Below are positions 1 to 8,376 of a stretch of DNA of 64,000 nt, one piece after another. How positions within the stretch are numbered: the stretch's first letter is position 1; every line of letters starts with the position of its first letter. The notes under the pieces are model-generated. The model was given only the letters and a program-made list of their open reading frames with translations, searched no databases and was not told the origin of the DNA. The position numbers and the translations under genes are program-made. Location: assembly GCA_015999985.1 (NCBI GenBank), contig JAECRA010000013.1, positions 1 through 64,000 on the forward strand. The letters run 5' to 3'. Source of the stretch: Comamonadaceae bacterium (lineage in GTDB: Bacteria > Pseudomonadota > Gammaproteobacteria > Burkholderiales > Burkholderiaceae_C).

Positions 1-501
1 CTTGCACAGACCATGCTTTTAGCGCCCACTGCGCATGCCCAAAGCAATTCTCAGCAAGCCGCTGAAGCCGCCCGCAAACACCGAGCGGAAAAAGGCCAGC
101 CTCAGGCCCCTAGAGCCGCCCCTGCTCGCTCCAACGCGGCGGCGGCACCTCCGCCACCTGAACCTCGGGCCTACCGCTCCAGCGCCAACCCGAACGCCAA
201 CCCCAACGCAAGCCTGAAAAGCTGCATGGACCATTCAGGTATGAACCCCCTCGCACGTGACCGGTGCATGCGCCAGCACTGTGAGGGCCGCTGGGGGCAA
301 GGCGACTGCCCAGCCAGTGGCGGAGACTTCATGGCCAACAAAGGAGCTTCCAGTACGCCTCTGGGCCAATGCCTCAAGGAAGCAGGAGGCAATCCGTTCA
401 AACGCGACGCCTGTGGCTGGCGTCACTGCAGAGGCAAGTGGGACGCCACCGCCGAATGCGCAGCCTTGCAGCCACGCAAGACGGAGCAGCCGAGCGACTG
501 A
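1..501 (+). CDS. Secreted protein with twin four-cysteine repeats (5' partial)
   Basis: I do not recognise this protein. The frame is open to base 1, and the first visible residues (LAQTMLLAPTAHAQ) read like the end of a signal peptide with an AHA-type cleavage site, so the true start probably lies before the window. A Pro/Ala/Asn-rich linker follows (about residues 25-67, counting from the ATG at 13). Two copies of a roughly 30-residue cysteine motif come next, C71-x13-C85-x4-C90-x8-C99 and C120-x13-C134-x4-C139-x9-C149. Both share NP, R-D and HCxGxW positions. Spacing this regular suggests disulfide-bonded or metal-binding modules outside the cytoplasm. It lies on the opposite strand to tyrS, converging with it across a palindromic repeat. 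Function unknown. Confidence 0.7.
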   Translation, partial: LAQTMLLAPTAHAQSNSQQAAEAARKHRAEKGQPQAPRAAPARSNAAAAPPPPEPRAYRSSANPNANPNASLKSCMDHSGMNPLARDRCMRQHCEGRWGQGDCPASGGDFMANKGASSTPLGQCLKEAGGNPFKRDACGWRHCRGKWDATAECAALQPRKTEQPSD

Positions 502-538
502 ACTCCATTCGCTCGCAGCCCTATAGATTCGTTCAGAT

Positions 539-684
539 CCGTTCGAGCTGAGGTTCTATGGTTCAGGTCAAGCGGAAAGTGACGTTTGAGCCAAAAAACA
601 CCGTTCGGGCTGAGCCTGTCGAAGCCTCGCGCAACGCTTCGACCCTTCGACAACCTCAGGACAGGCCAAGCTCAGCGCGAACGG
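539..684. repeat. Dispersed composite palindromic repeat, copy 1
   Basis: The segment contains CCGTTCGGGCTGAGCCTGTC near 600-619, then GCTTCGAC, then a degenerate right arm ending in GCGAACGG at 677-684, so it is largely self-complementary. An extra box (CCGTTCGAGCTGAGGTTCTA, 539-558) precedes it. The same two boxes in the same order occur in reverse orientation at 33856-33952, which shows this is a dispersed intergenic repeat and not a gene-specific terminator. It sits between the convergent ends of the cysteine-repeat gene and tyrS and may also act as a transcriptional barrier (inference). Confidence 0.75.
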
Positions 685-720
685 ATTGGTGATTCGAGCC
701 CGAATGCGGGCCCGTACGCC

Positions 721-1956
721 TCAGGCGGTCAATTCCACCTTGGCGAATTTTCGCTTGCCGACCTGAACGACGTAAGTGCCGGCCTGCAGTTTCAGGCCTT
801 TGTCGCTGATGACACTCGAATCTACGCGCACGCCACCGCCATCAATCAGGCGACCAGCCTCACTGGTCGACGGCGTCAGGCCTGCAGACTTCAGCACCGC
901 GCCAATTCCCAAAGGCGCACCGCTGAGGGACACCAGAGGAATGTCGTCGGGTACTCCGCCCTTGCTGCGGTTGATGAAATCCTGCTCTGCGGCGTCAGCC
1001 GCAGTGGCGGAGTGGAAGCGCGCCGTGATCTCCTTGGCGAGCATGACCTTGGCATCTTTGGGGTTTCGGCCCTGCGCGACCTCCTGACGAAGCGCATCAA
1101 TGTCTGCCATCGATTTGAACGACAGCAACGTATACCAGCGCCACATCAACTCATCAGAGATTGACAGCACCTTGGCAAACATCGTGTTGGGGTCTTCCGT
1201 GATGCCGATGTAATTGTTCTTCGATTTCGACATCTTCTCAACGCCGTCTAGCCCCTCCAGCAGCGGCATGGTGAGAATGCACTGAGGTTCCTGCCCATAC
1301 TCAACCTGCAGGTGGCGACCCATCAGCAGGTTGAATTTCTGGTCGGTGCCGCCCAGTTCAATATCACTGCGAAGTGCGACCGAGTCATAGCCCTGCATGA
1401 GGGGATAAAGGAACTCGTGAACGCTGATCGGTGTTCCAGCTTTGAAGCGGTCATGGAAGTCATTGCGTTCCATCATCCTGGCCACGGTGTATTTGGCAGC
1501 CAACTGGATCATGCCGCGCGCACCGAGTTGATCACTCCATTCGCTGTTGTAGCGCAGCTCAGTCCGCGCGGGATCAAGCACCTTGTACGCCTGCGTCTTG
1601 TAAGTTTCGGCGTTTTGCTGGATCTGTTCGGCAGAAAGCGGTGGCCTGGTGGAGTTGCGCCCGGAGGGATCGCCGATCAGGGTCGTGAAATCGCCAATCA
1701 GAAAGATGACCGTGTGCCCCAGATCCTGAAGCTGGCGCATCTTGTTCAGCACCACGGTGTGACCGATGTGAATGTCGGGCGCGGTAGGGTCCAATCCCAG
1801 TTTGATGCGAAGTGGCTGGCCGGTTGCCTCGGCGCGGGACAGCTTTTTGAGCCAATCTTCTTGAGGAAGTAACTCCTCGACGCCCCGCAAACTAACGGCC
1901 ATGGCCTCGCGGACACGGTCGGTCACGGGGTAATTTGTAACAAGAGCTGAGTTCAT
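721..1956 (-). CDS. tyrS: Tyrosine--tRNA ligase
   Basis: This cytoplasmic class I aminoacyl-tRNA synthetase charges tRNA-Tyr with tyrosine using ATP. The Rossmann catalytic domain carries the HIGH signature at residues 63-66 (DIHIGHTVVL) and KMSKS at 241-245. The tyrosine-pocket region (GYDSVALRSDIELGGTDQKFN) is intact. The last 65 or so residues form an S4-type RNA-binding domain (SEAGRLIDGGGVRVD...). At 411 aa it has the normal length. The ATG at 1956 gives a short N-terminal extension without an obvious Shine-Dalgarno; an internal ATG at 1902 is a possible alternative. It is transcribed divergently from the M23 peptidase gene, a pairing commonly seen in Burkholderiales. Confidence 0.97.
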   Translation of the reverse strand: MNSALVTNYPVTDRVREAMAVSLRGVEELLPQEDWLKKLSRAEATGQPLRIKLGLDPTAPDIHIGHTVVLNKMRQLQDLGHTVIFLIGDFTTLIGDPSGRNSTRPPLSAEQIQQNAETYKTQAYKVLDPARTELRYNSEWSDQLGARGMIQLAAKYTVARMMERNDFHDRFKAGTPISVHEFLYPLMQGYDSVALRSDIELGGTDQKFNLLMGRHLQVEYGQEPQCILTMPLLEGLDGVEKMSKSKNNYIGITEDPNTMFAKVLSISDELMWRWYTLLSFKSMADIDALRQEVAQGRNPKDAKVMLAKEITARFHSATAADAAEQDFINRSKGGVPDDIPLVSLSGAPLGIGAVLKSAGLTPSTSEAGRLIDGGGVRVDSSVISDKGLKLQAGTYVVQVGKRKFAKVELTA

Positions 1957-2107
1957 AAGGTAGTTTTTCTTGTAGGCATATGCCTACGTCGGTATACTGC
2001 CCCGACTTAAGACCCGTGATTTTAGGGTCCCGTCTCTCCAAAGAGCGACTGAAAGCGGTAATTTTCCTTGTTGCCGTGTCCAAAACCCCCCAGATTTCAG
2101 GACACTA

Positions 2108-3451
2108 GTGAAGCAAAAGCTGATTTCAACGGGCCTCGCGCTCGCCGATTTGATTCATCGCCACCCGAAACGCATCACTGTTGTGATTGCTGCGTTCCTG
2201 CTTGGCGGCGGTGGTGGTGCATTCGCCGTGGCCTCCTTGGCACCTACGGCGCCTACCGAACCTGTGCGTCTCGTTTCTGAAGACGTACTGCCCTCTTCCC
2301 TGGCAGCGCAAATTGATGCGTTGGACCAATTCGCGTTCAAGCTCTACCGGACCGAAGTCACCCGCTCCCCCGAGACGCCAGAAAGCCTTCTCAGGCGCCT
2401 GGGTGTCGCTGATCCTGCAGCAGCTGCGTTTCTGCGCAGCGATGAAGCCTCACGCCAGGCTCTGTTTGGCCGAGGTGGCCGCACGGTCACCGTAGAGGCC
2501 ACTGCAGAACAGGCGTTGCTCACGCTGCGAACACAGTGGCTGGAGAAAAGCTCAGACGATCAGTTCAAGCGCCTGGTCGTAGAAAAAGGGCCTAAGGGGT
2601 TTGTCTCTCGCGTGGAGACGGCTCCTCTGGTGGCTTCGCAGCGCTTGGCCAGCGGCATCGTTGAATCTACCTTGTTTGCTGCTACAGATGAGGCTCGTCT
2701 TCCTGACAGCATCACCAAGCAACTCACCGAAATGTTCGACAGCGACGTCGACTTTCACCGTGGTCTGCACAAAGGCGATCGCTTTTCTATCGTCTACGAA
2801 ACCCTGCAAGCCGATGGTGAGCCCATGAGCTCTGGCCGAATTTTGAGCGCCGAGTTCACCAATCGCGGCAAGACGCTTCAGGCCATGTGGTTTCAAGAGC
2901 CTGGCTCCAGGGGCGGTTACTACGCGTTCGATGGGCAGAGCCTTCGCAAAGCCTATCTTCGTGCGCCGCTTGAGTTCACACGCATGAGCAGCGGCTTCGG
3001 TCTGCGCACCCATCCGGTGCTCGGCTACCAGCGAGAGCACAAGGGAGTGGATTACGCGGCTCCTACAGGCACACCCGTTCGCACCATCGGCGACGGCGTC
3101 GTGGAATTTGCGGGCGTTCAGAACGGTTACGGTAACGTGATCTACGTGAAGCACCGTAATAAGAGCACCACCGTCTATGCCCACTTGTCGCGTATTGCCG
3201 TCAAAACGGGCGACAACGTCATGCAAGGGGAAAACATCGGCGCAGTTGGCATGACCGGCATTGCCACGGGCCCCCATCTGCATTTCGAATACCGCATCAA
3301 CAACGAGCCGCAAGACCCGGCCGTTTTGGCTGAACAGCGCGAGAATGTGCCAGTCTCTCCCGGCAGCAAAGCAGCTTTTGCCCAACTGGCCGCTGGCATG
3401 AAGATGCAATTGGCTGCTGCAGGGCAAATTTACGGCGCCAGTGCGCAGTAA
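2108..3451 (+). CDS. M23-family (LytM-type) metallopeptidase, membrane anchored
   Basis: This is a probable peptidoglycan DD-endopeptidase acting in the periplasm. It has an N-terminal transmembrane anchor (about residues 18-40, Gly/Ala rich), then an OapA/LysM-like middle region, and a C-terminal peptidase_M23 domain from about residue 297. The zinc ligands are visible: HKGVD (H311, D315) and HLHFE (first His 390, second His 392). The domain also shows the typical GFGLRTHPV and GYGNVIYVKH blocks. The start is GTG at 2108; no better start exists in frame. Length (447 aa) fits the envelope M23 proteins of this order. A bidirectional-looking terminator lies 74 bp downstream. Confidence 0.93.
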   Translation: MKQKLISTGLALADLIHRHPKRITVVIAAFLLGGGGGAFAVASLAPTAPTEPVRLVSEDVLPSSLAAQIDALDQFAFKLYRTEVTRSPETPESLLRRLGVADPAAAAFLRSDEASRQALFGRGGRTVTVEATAEQALLTLRTQWLEKSSDDQFKRLVVEKGPKGFVSRVETAPLVASQRLASGIVESTLFAATDEARLPDSITKQLTEMFDSDVDFHRGLHKGDRFSIVYETLQADGEPMSSGRILSAEFTNRGKTLQAMWFQEPGSRGGYYAFDGQSLRKAYLRAPLEFTRMSSGFGLRTHPVLGYQREHKGVDYAAPTGTPVRTIGDGVVEFAGVQNGYGNVIYVKHRNKSTTVYAHLSRIAVKTGDNVMQGENIGAVGMTGIATGPHLHFEYRINNEPQDPAVLAEQRENVPVSPGSKAAFAQLAAGMKMQLAAAGQIYGASAQ

Positions 3452-3524
3452 GAACGGGCAAGGTTAACGATTCAGGAGTTCGGTTGCAGTTTGCAGCCGA
3501 ACGAAGTTGAACCAAGCTCCCAAA

Positions 3525-3552
3525 CAAAAAGCCCGCTGTTTAGCGGGCTTTT
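3525..3552. terminator. Bidirectional intrinsic terminator
   Basis: Inverted repeat AAAAAGCCCGC-TGTTTA-GCGGGCTTTTT. There is an 11-bp arm with A-tract and T-tract ends on both strands, placed exactly between the convergent M23 peptidase (+) and erpA (-) genes, so it can serve both. Confidence 0.9.
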
Positions 3553-3574
3553 TGCTGGGGAACAGATTCTCTTA

Positions 3575-3955
3575 TCAGCTATCAGCAGTAGTGAAAGAAG
3601 AGCCACAGCCACAGGTGGTGGTTGCATTGGGGTTCTTGATGACGAACTGCGCACCTTGGAGATCTTCTTTGTAATCGATCTCAGCGCCCACCAGATACTG
3701 GTAGCTCATGGCGTCAATCAACAAAGACACGCCGTTCTTGGTCATGGTGGTGTCGTCGTCGTTTGCGATTTCGTCAAACGTGAAACCGTACTGAAAACCT
3801 GAGCATCCGCCGCCTTGCACAAAGACGCGCAATTTGAGCTCGGGGTTGCCTTCTTCCGCAATCAGATCAGCCACCTTGGCAGCTGCGCTGTCGGTGAAGA
3901 CGATGGGTTCGGGCATTTGCGTGGGGGTCTGGATATCCTGGGCTAGAGCGCTCAT
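3575..3955 (-). CDS. erpA: Iron-sulfur cluster insertion protein ErpA
   Basis: A-type carrier that receives Fe-S clusters from the ISC scaffold and delivers them to apo-enzymes. The HesB/IscA fold is complete, with the three conserved ligand cysteines in place: C51 in GGGCSGFQY, and C115 and C117 in [10 protein letters not shown] near the C-terminus. At 126 aa it is slightly longer than the E. coli protein because of an N-terminal extension ([15 protein letters not shown]), as is usual for beta-proteobacterial ErpA. It is encoded alone on the minus strand, downstream of the bactofilin gene with a 124-bp gap, and ends at the shared terminator. Confidence 0.95.
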   Translation of the reverse strand: MSALAQDIQTPTQMPEPIVFTDSAAAKVADLIAEEGNPELKLRVFVQGGGCSGFQYGFTFDEIANDDDTTMTKNGVSLLIDAMSYQYLVGAEIDYKEDLQGAQFVIKNPNATTTCGCGSSFTTADS

Positions 3956-4079
3956 GTCGCTACTCCTATGATTTTGCTTGAAAAATAGTATATCAAATCA
4001 GTCGGATTTCTGCTGAGACAGGGCTATTCACCCTCGGGCGCCGGCGACTGGACCGGCACCTTGACCATCACATATGCTT

Positions 4080-4511
4080 TTACTGCTTATCGAAATCCAG
4101 CGTGGGCTCCGTGGGTTCTTGCAGAGGCTCCTGGCGCTCCACAGCCACGGGAATGGGCTTGGTCACCTGGGGCTGCAACTGACCGGCGATGACAGCGCCC
4201 TGCTGCATCTCCAGCGTCTTGTATCTCACATCTCCTTCCACGCGCGCCTTGGACTGCAGTTCCAGCAGTTCTCGGGCATGTACAGGGCCTGTCACGCTGC
4301 CTGAGATCACCACGTGGTCTGCTAGCACTGCGCCTTGCACACGGCCTGTTTCGCTAATGACAAGGGTGTTCGAAGGCCCAGGGTCAGCAGTCACGTTGCC
4401 AATCACCTCACCATCGATTTGCAGCCCATCTTGAAACGTGCAGTCGCCCACGACCCGCATGCCGGGGCCGATGGTGCTACGAGTGGATGCCTGCTTTTTG
4501 ATGCCCAACAT
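4080..4511 (-). CDS. Bactofilin family cytoskeletal protein
   Basis: Bactofilins polymerise into a right-handed beta-helix filament used to localise cell-wall or polar functions. The protein has the typical short basic/disordered N-terminus (MLGIKKQASTRSTIG), then the repeated beta-helix turns: GMRVVGDCTFQDGLQIDGEVIGNV, then GRVQGAVLADHVVISGSVTG, then ARVEGDVRYKTLEMQQGAVIAG. A Pro/Glu-rich tail follows. I place the start at the ATG at 4511 (143 aa), because the longer open frame back to 4649 adds non-conserved sequence that overlaps the rpsI terminator. The gene lies between rpsI and erpA on the same strand, as in many Burkholderiales. Confidence 0.9.
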   Translation of the reverse strand: MLGIKKQASTRSTIGPGMRVVGDCTFQDGLQIDGEVIGNVTADPGPSNTLVISETGRVQGAVLADHVVISGSVTGPVHARELLELQSKARVEGDVRYKTLEMQQGAVIAGQLQPQVTKPIPVAVERQEPLQEPTEPTLDFDKQ

Positions 4512-4563
4512 GAACCGAACTCCTGAACGACTGAACGCCCAACGTTTTACCACGTCACAAAGC

Positions 4564-4598
4564 AAAAACCGCGCATCTCGTGAAGAGAGGCGCGGTTT
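4564..4598 (-). terminator. Intrinsic terminator of rplM-rpsI
   Basis: On the minus strand AAACCGCGC and GCGCGGTTTTT form a GC-rich stem, with an additional inner CTCT/AGAG pairing, ending in five U residues. It lies about 55 bp downstream of the rpsI stop codon. Confidence 0.85.
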
Positions 4599-4652
4599 GA
4601 AGCAAGTTCCTGAATGAGCCCAAGCTTGCTTGAGCCCATCGGAGCACACGAA

Positions 4653-5045
4653 TTAACGCTTGCTGAACTGCTTGCGGCGGCGAGCGGAGTGCAAACCGAC
4701 CTTTTTACGTTCGACTTCACGTGCATCACGTGTCACGAAGCCCGCCTGGCTCAGCGCCGGCTTGAGGGTTTCGTCATAGTCGATCAAGGCGCGTGTGATG
4801 CCGTGACGGACGGCGCCGGCTTGGCCGGATTCACCACCGCCGTGGACATTGACCTGCACGTCGAAAGTTTCGACGTTGTCAGTCAGCACCAGGGGTTGCT
4901 TGCAGATCATGATGGACGTTTGGCGGCCGAAGAACGCGCCAATATCCTTGCCATTGACAGTGATCTTGCCGCTGCCTTTTTTCATGAACACGCGGGCAAC
5001 GCTGGATTTGCGTCGGCCGGTGCCGTTGTTCCAATCACCGATCAT
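4653..5045 (-). CDS. rpsI: 30S ribosomal protein S9
   Basis: Small-subunit ribosomal protein whose C-terminal tail reaches the P-site tRNA. The sequence shows the S9 hallmarks: [13 protein letters not shown] near the N-terminus, the middle block [23 protein letters not shown], and the basic tail ending in KR (RRRKQFSKR). Length is 130 aa, as expected. Its ATG overlaps the rplM stop codon (ATGA at 5042-5045), indicating translational coupling in the universal L13-S9 operon. Confidence 0.98.
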   Translation of the reverse strand: MIGDWNNGTGRRKSSVARVFMKKGSGKITVNGKDIGAFFGRQTSIMICKQPLVLTDNVETFDVQVNVHGGGESGQAGAVRHGITRALIDYDETLKPALSQAGFVTRDAREVERKKVGLHSARRRKQFSKR

Positions 5046-5497
5046 TTAGCCACCCCGTTGGAAAGTGCTGCGATTTCAAGCACTTTAGGTTGCTGAGCGG
5101 TGTGCGGATGTTCCGCGCCACCGTAGACCTTCAGTTTCTTGATCATGGCGTAGCCCAGAGGACCTTTGGGCAGCATGCCCTTGACGGCCTTTTCCAGTGC
5201 ACGGCCAGGGTGCTTGGCTTGCATGTCGCGGAAATTAGTTTCGCGAATGCCACCTGGGTAACCAGTGTGGCGGTAGTATATTTTGTCGAGCTCTTTGGCT
5301 CCGGTCACCCGGATCTTGGAAGCGTTGACGATGACAATGAAGTCACCTGTATCGACGTGAGGCGTATAGATGGCTTTGTGCTTGCCGCGTAGACGGAGGG
5401 CCACTTCGCTGGCAACCCGACCGAGCACCTTATCGGTGGCGTCAATCACAAACCACTCGTGCGTCACGTCAGCTGCTTTAGCGCTGAACGTTTTCAT
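5042..5497 (-). CDS. rplM: 50S ribosomal protein L13
   Basis: Early-assembly large-subunit protein. Conserved blocks are [35 protein letters not shown], the [10 protein letters not shown] motif, and [11 protein letters not shown] near the end. At 151 aa it carries a short C-terminal extension relative to the usual 142 aa. First gene of the rplM-rpsI operon. The leader upstream (to 5827) is long and gene-free. Confidence 0.98.
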   Translation of the reverse strand: MKTFSAKAADVTHEWFVIDATDKVLGRVASEVALRLRGKHKAIYTPHVDTGDFIVIVNASKIRVTGAKELDKIYYRHTGYPGGIRETNFRDMQAKHPGRALEKAVKGMLPKGPLGYAMIKKLKVYGGAEHPHTAQQPKVLEIAALSNGVAK

Positions 5498-5827
5498 GAG
5501 TTTTTTCCTGTGAAGGATTTAATTCGGCTCTTTTCCACGGTCGGCACTCTTCTTTAGAGAGTCTCTTAGGTGGGGTTCGCCCTGAAAAGCATAAATAGAG
5601 AGTACTTTTGAATGCTTTGAATAAATCTTGCATCCGAAAATCCCGCCTATCCACTGCGCTTGTCAAAGCGTCTGTCGCGGAGCCTAAAGGCGCTGCAGAA
5701 CCCGGCATTATATGTGGATATGGCCTTACCCCACAAGTGCCCCCTTACCGCGCCGAACATGGACTGAAAGCGTGGGTCCACACGCCTGAAACAGGCCCGT
5801 CAACCATTTAGCCCTTACCATCAGCCC
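5498..5827. other. Gene-free divergent region between rplM and rlmJ
   Basis: No open frame in these 330 bp looks like a gene. It must hold the rplM-rpsI promoter on the minus strand and the rlmJ promoter on the plus strand. A consensus -35 (TTGACA on the minus strand, 5661-5666) is visible, but the matching -10 (5638-5643) is poor. A short AGAG/CTCT hairpin lies in the rplM leader near 5548-5568. I cannot assign an L13 autoregulatory structure. Confidence 0.4.
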
Positions 5828-6766
5828 ATGTTCAGTTATCGCCACGCATTTCACGCCGGCAGTCATGCCGACGTCCTCAAACACCTCACGTTGATCGCGA
5901 CGCTGCGTCATCTGATGCAGAAACCCACGCCATTGACCATGGTGGACACCCATGCCGGTGCGGGCCTTTACCGTCTGGATGGCGACTATGCAGAAACCTC
6001 CGGTGAAGCTGCCAATGGCATTTTGCGCCTGGCCAAGTTCCCTGCTCCAAAAGGCGCACAAGCCGAAGACGATGCGCTGGCCGATTACCTTGAGGTCATT
6101 AAAGCGTTCAATACAGACGACGTTTGGCGGGTCTACCCTGGCTCGCCTTTCGTCATGCACCATTTGATGAGCGAGGCCGATCGTGCCAGCGTGCGCGACC
6201 GGCTCAAACTTTTTGAGATCCACCCCACGGATGCCAAAACCCTGCAAGGCAATATTGGCCAACTGGAAGCTGGGCGTCAGATAACCGTCTCGGCCCAAGA
6301 TGGCTTCGAGGGGTTGAAAGCTCTCCTGCCTCCGCCCCCTGCGCCCGGTGGCTCACGCCGCGCCGTGGTGTTGATGGACCCGAGCTACGAGATCAAAACC
6401 GACTACGCCAAGGTCCATACCGCCATGCAAGACGCCATGCGGCGCTTTCCTACCGGTGTTTACCTCGTCTGGTATCCCATCATCGGTCGGCCAGAAGCGC
6501 ATGACTTGCCACGCAAGCTAAAGACCATGGCGATGCAGGCCGAGCGCCCGTGGCTGCACGCCACATTGAATGTCGGAGCGCCCGCGGCAGATACCAGTGG
6601 CGACCAAACCCGCCCAGACCGTCGCGGCCTCACCAGCAGCGGCATGTTCGTCATCAACCCGCCTCATCCATTGAAACCCACCTTGGAAGCGGCGCTGCCA
6701 AAGATTCTGAAGGCACTTGGTAACGGCTCTGGCCAGCGCTGGGAAGTTGAAGCTCAGCGCTCTTGA
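5828..6766 (+). CDS. rlmJ: 23S rRNA (adenine(2030)-N6)-methyltransferase RlmJ
   Basis: SAM-dependent methyltransferase that modifies A2030 of 23S rRNA. The N-terminus MFSYRHAFHAGSHADVLKHLTL is the RlmJ signature. It is followed by the SAM-binding stretch VDTHAGAGLYRL and the catalytic motif IV VLMDPSYE (a DPPY variant). The length, 312 aa, is slightly above the E. coli protein (280), owing to an Asp/Arg-rich insert around residues 255-265. Convergent or divergent partners give no pathway link. Confidence 0.94.
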   Translation: MFSYRHAFHAGSHADVLKHLTLIATLRHLMQKPTPLTMVDTHAGAGLYRLDGDYAETSGEAANGILRLAKFPAPKGAQAEDDALADYLEVIKAFNTDDVWRVYPGSPFVMHHLMSEADRASVRDRLKLFEIHPTDAKTLQGNIGQLEAGRQITVSAQDGFEGLKALLPPPPAPGGSRRAVVLMDPSYEIKTDYAKVHTAMQDAMRRFPTGVYLVWYPIIGRPEAHDLPRKLKTMAMQAERPWLHATLNVGAPAADTSGDQTRPDRRGLTSSGMFVINPPHPLKPTLEAALPKILKALGNGSGQRWEVEAQRS

Positions 6767-6839
6767 CATCTGCCCAGGCGTGTACACCCGCGGCTGGGAG
6801 CGTGCAGCGCAGCATCGGGTAAACCCCTAAAGATCACTC

Positions 6840-6873
6840 AATAATTAGCCGACCGCTCGGTCGGCTAATTATT
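6840..6873. promoter_or_regulatory. Perfect palindromic operator of the paa operon
   Basis: Bases 6840-6855 and 6858-6873 are perfect 16-bp inverted arms (core GACCG-CT-CGGTC) separated by CT. The sequence TATACT at 6874-6879, just after the right arm, fits a -10 element, so a protein bound here would occlude the promoter. The centre resembles TetR-type operators, and paa operons in Burkholderia are repressed by the TetR-family PaaR binding a short palindrome. PaaR is therefore the expected ligand (inference); no regulator gene is in the window. With only a 2-4 nt loop and no U-tract, a terminator role for rlmJ is less likely. Confidence 0.75.
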
Positions 6874-6950
6874 TATACTCGGACTTTCCGGAAGTCAGGG
6901 CGTGAGGACGCCCCCAATCCACTTGGGCGCTGAGCGCCAAGGAGATCCGC

Positions 6951-7979
6951 ATGTATACCCAATCGTTTTCCGTACCCGATGAGGCAGATGCCAAGACCTC
7001 AGGCCTGAGGCCAGTACCCAAGCCCCTGAGCGAGGCGGAAACCGCGCTGCAGGCCACTTTTGACGAAAAAATCAACGCAGACGGCAAAATTGAGCCCCGC
7101 GATTGGATGCCAGAGGCCTACCGCAAGACCCTGGTGCGGCAGATCAGCCAGCACGCTCACTCAGAAATCGTAGGCATGCTGCCTGAGGGCAACTGGATCA
7201 GCCGTGCGCCCAGCCTCAAACGTAAAGCCATCCTCATTGCCAAGGTGCAGGATGAAGCTGGCCATGGCCTGTATTTGTACAGCGCTGCGGAAACCCTGGG
7301 CACGGGCCGTGACGAGATGCTCGACGCCCTTCACTCAGGCAAAGCCAAGTACAGCAGCATCTTCAACTATCCCACGCTCAACTGGGCAGATGTAGGCGTT
7401 ATCGGGTGGCTGGTGGACGGCGCAGCCATCATGAACCAGATTCCCCTGTGCCGCTGCTCTTACGGCCCGTATGCACGCGCCATGGTTCGCGTCTGCAAGG
7501 AAGAGTCGTTCCATCAGCGTCAGGGCTATGAAGCCTTGCTGGTCCTGATGAAAGGCTCCCAAGCCCAGCGCGACATGGTGCAAGACGCTGTGAACCGCAC
7601 TTGGTGGAAATGCCTGGCCATGTTTGGCCCACCTGACGCCGACAGCCCCAACAGCGATCAAGGTCGGCGCTGGGGAATCAAGCGCATCAGCAACGATGAC
7701 CTGCGCCAAAAGTTCGTGGACGCCACGGTGCCACAGGCCAAGGTGCTGGGCGTGACCTTGCCCGATCCCGATCTGAAGTGGAACGAGGAGCGAGGCCACT
7801 ACGACTATGGCGCCATCGACTGGGATGAATTCTGGCAGACCGTGAACGGCCACGGTCCTTGCAACAAAGAGCGCCTGGCCACGCGGGTGAAGGCGCATGA
7901 AGACGGCGCCTGGGTGCGTGCAGCAGCTCTGGCGCATGCGGAAAAACAAGAACAGCGTTCGATGAAAGAAGCAGCATGA
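6951..7979 (+). CDS. paaA: 1,2-phenylacetyl-CoA epoxidase, subunit PaaA
   Basis: Catalytic ferritin-like subunit of the multicomponent oxygenase that epoxidises the ring of phenylacetyl-CoA, the committed aerobic step of phenylacetate degradation. Di-iron ligand motifs are visible as [13 protein letters not shown] and [15 protein letters not shown]. The C-terminal block [18 protein letters not shown] is typical of the family, as is the 342-aa length. A clear Shine-Dalgarno (AAGGAGA, about 6940) precedes the ATG. First gene of paaABCDE; its stop overlaps the paaB start (ATGA at 7976). Confidence 0.97.
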   Translation: MYTQSFSVPDEADAKTSGLRPVPKPLSEAETALQATFDEKINADGKIEPRDWMPEAYRKTLVRQISQHAHSEIVGMLPEGNWISRAPSLKRKAILIAKVQDEAGHGLYLYSAAETLGTGRDEMLDALHSGKAKYSSIFNYPTLNWADVGVIGWLVDGAAIMNQIPLCRCSYGPYARAMVRVCKEESFHQRQGYEALLVLMKGSQAQRDMVQDAVNRTWWKCLAMFGPPDADSPNSDQGRRWGIKRISNDDLRQKFVDATVPQAKVLGVTLPDPDLKWNEERGHYDYGAIDWDEFWQTVNGHGPCNKERLATRVKAHEDGAWVRAAALAHAEKQEQRSMKEAA

Positions 7980-8320
7980 CAGAGCCCACAATGAACGACA
8001 AGTCCACTCCGTCCTCCAAGCCTGCAGGCACCAAAGCCCTGCGCGACTGGCCCCTGTGGGAAGTGTTTGTCCGCAGCAAGCAAGGTCTGGAGCACAAGCA
8101 CTGTGGCAGCCTGCATGCCAGCGATTCGCAGCATGCCTTGCAAATGGCGCGTGACGTCTACACGCGCCGCCAGGAAGGCGTGTCGATCTGGGTGATTCCT
8201 TCGAACCAGATCTCCGCCAGCGAGCCAGAAGACAAGTCCGAGTTCTTCGATCCGGCCAGCGACAAGATTTACCGCCACCCCACCTTCTACGAAATCCCTG
8301 AAGAAGTGGGACACATGTGA
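7976..8320 (+). CDS. paaB: 1,2-phenylacetyl-CoA epoxidase, subunit PaaB
   Basis: Small structural subunit that bridges PaaA-PaaC heterodimers in the epoxidase complex. Conserved features are [47 protein letters not shown], and the C-terminal [18 protein letters not shown]. At 114 aa it is close to family length with a slightly longer N-terminus. The start ATG overlaps the paaA stop; a second ATG at 7991 is an alternative. Confidence 0.96.
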   Translation: MTEPTMNDKSTPSSKPAGTKALRDWPLWEVFVRSKQGLEHKHCGSLHASDSQHALQMARDVYTRRQEGVSIWVIPSNQISASEPEDKSEFFDPASDKIYRHPTFYEIPEEVGHM

Positions 8321-8376
8321 GGTAAATGGGTCAGGCGCGCCGCTTATCTGCGTTCAGCGCCCCACCAGACAAAACC

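Noticed and set aside
6840-6873. Palindrome before paaA as an rlmJ terminator
   Set aside because: The arms meet with only two bases between them and no run of U follows; position over a -10 element fits an operator better.
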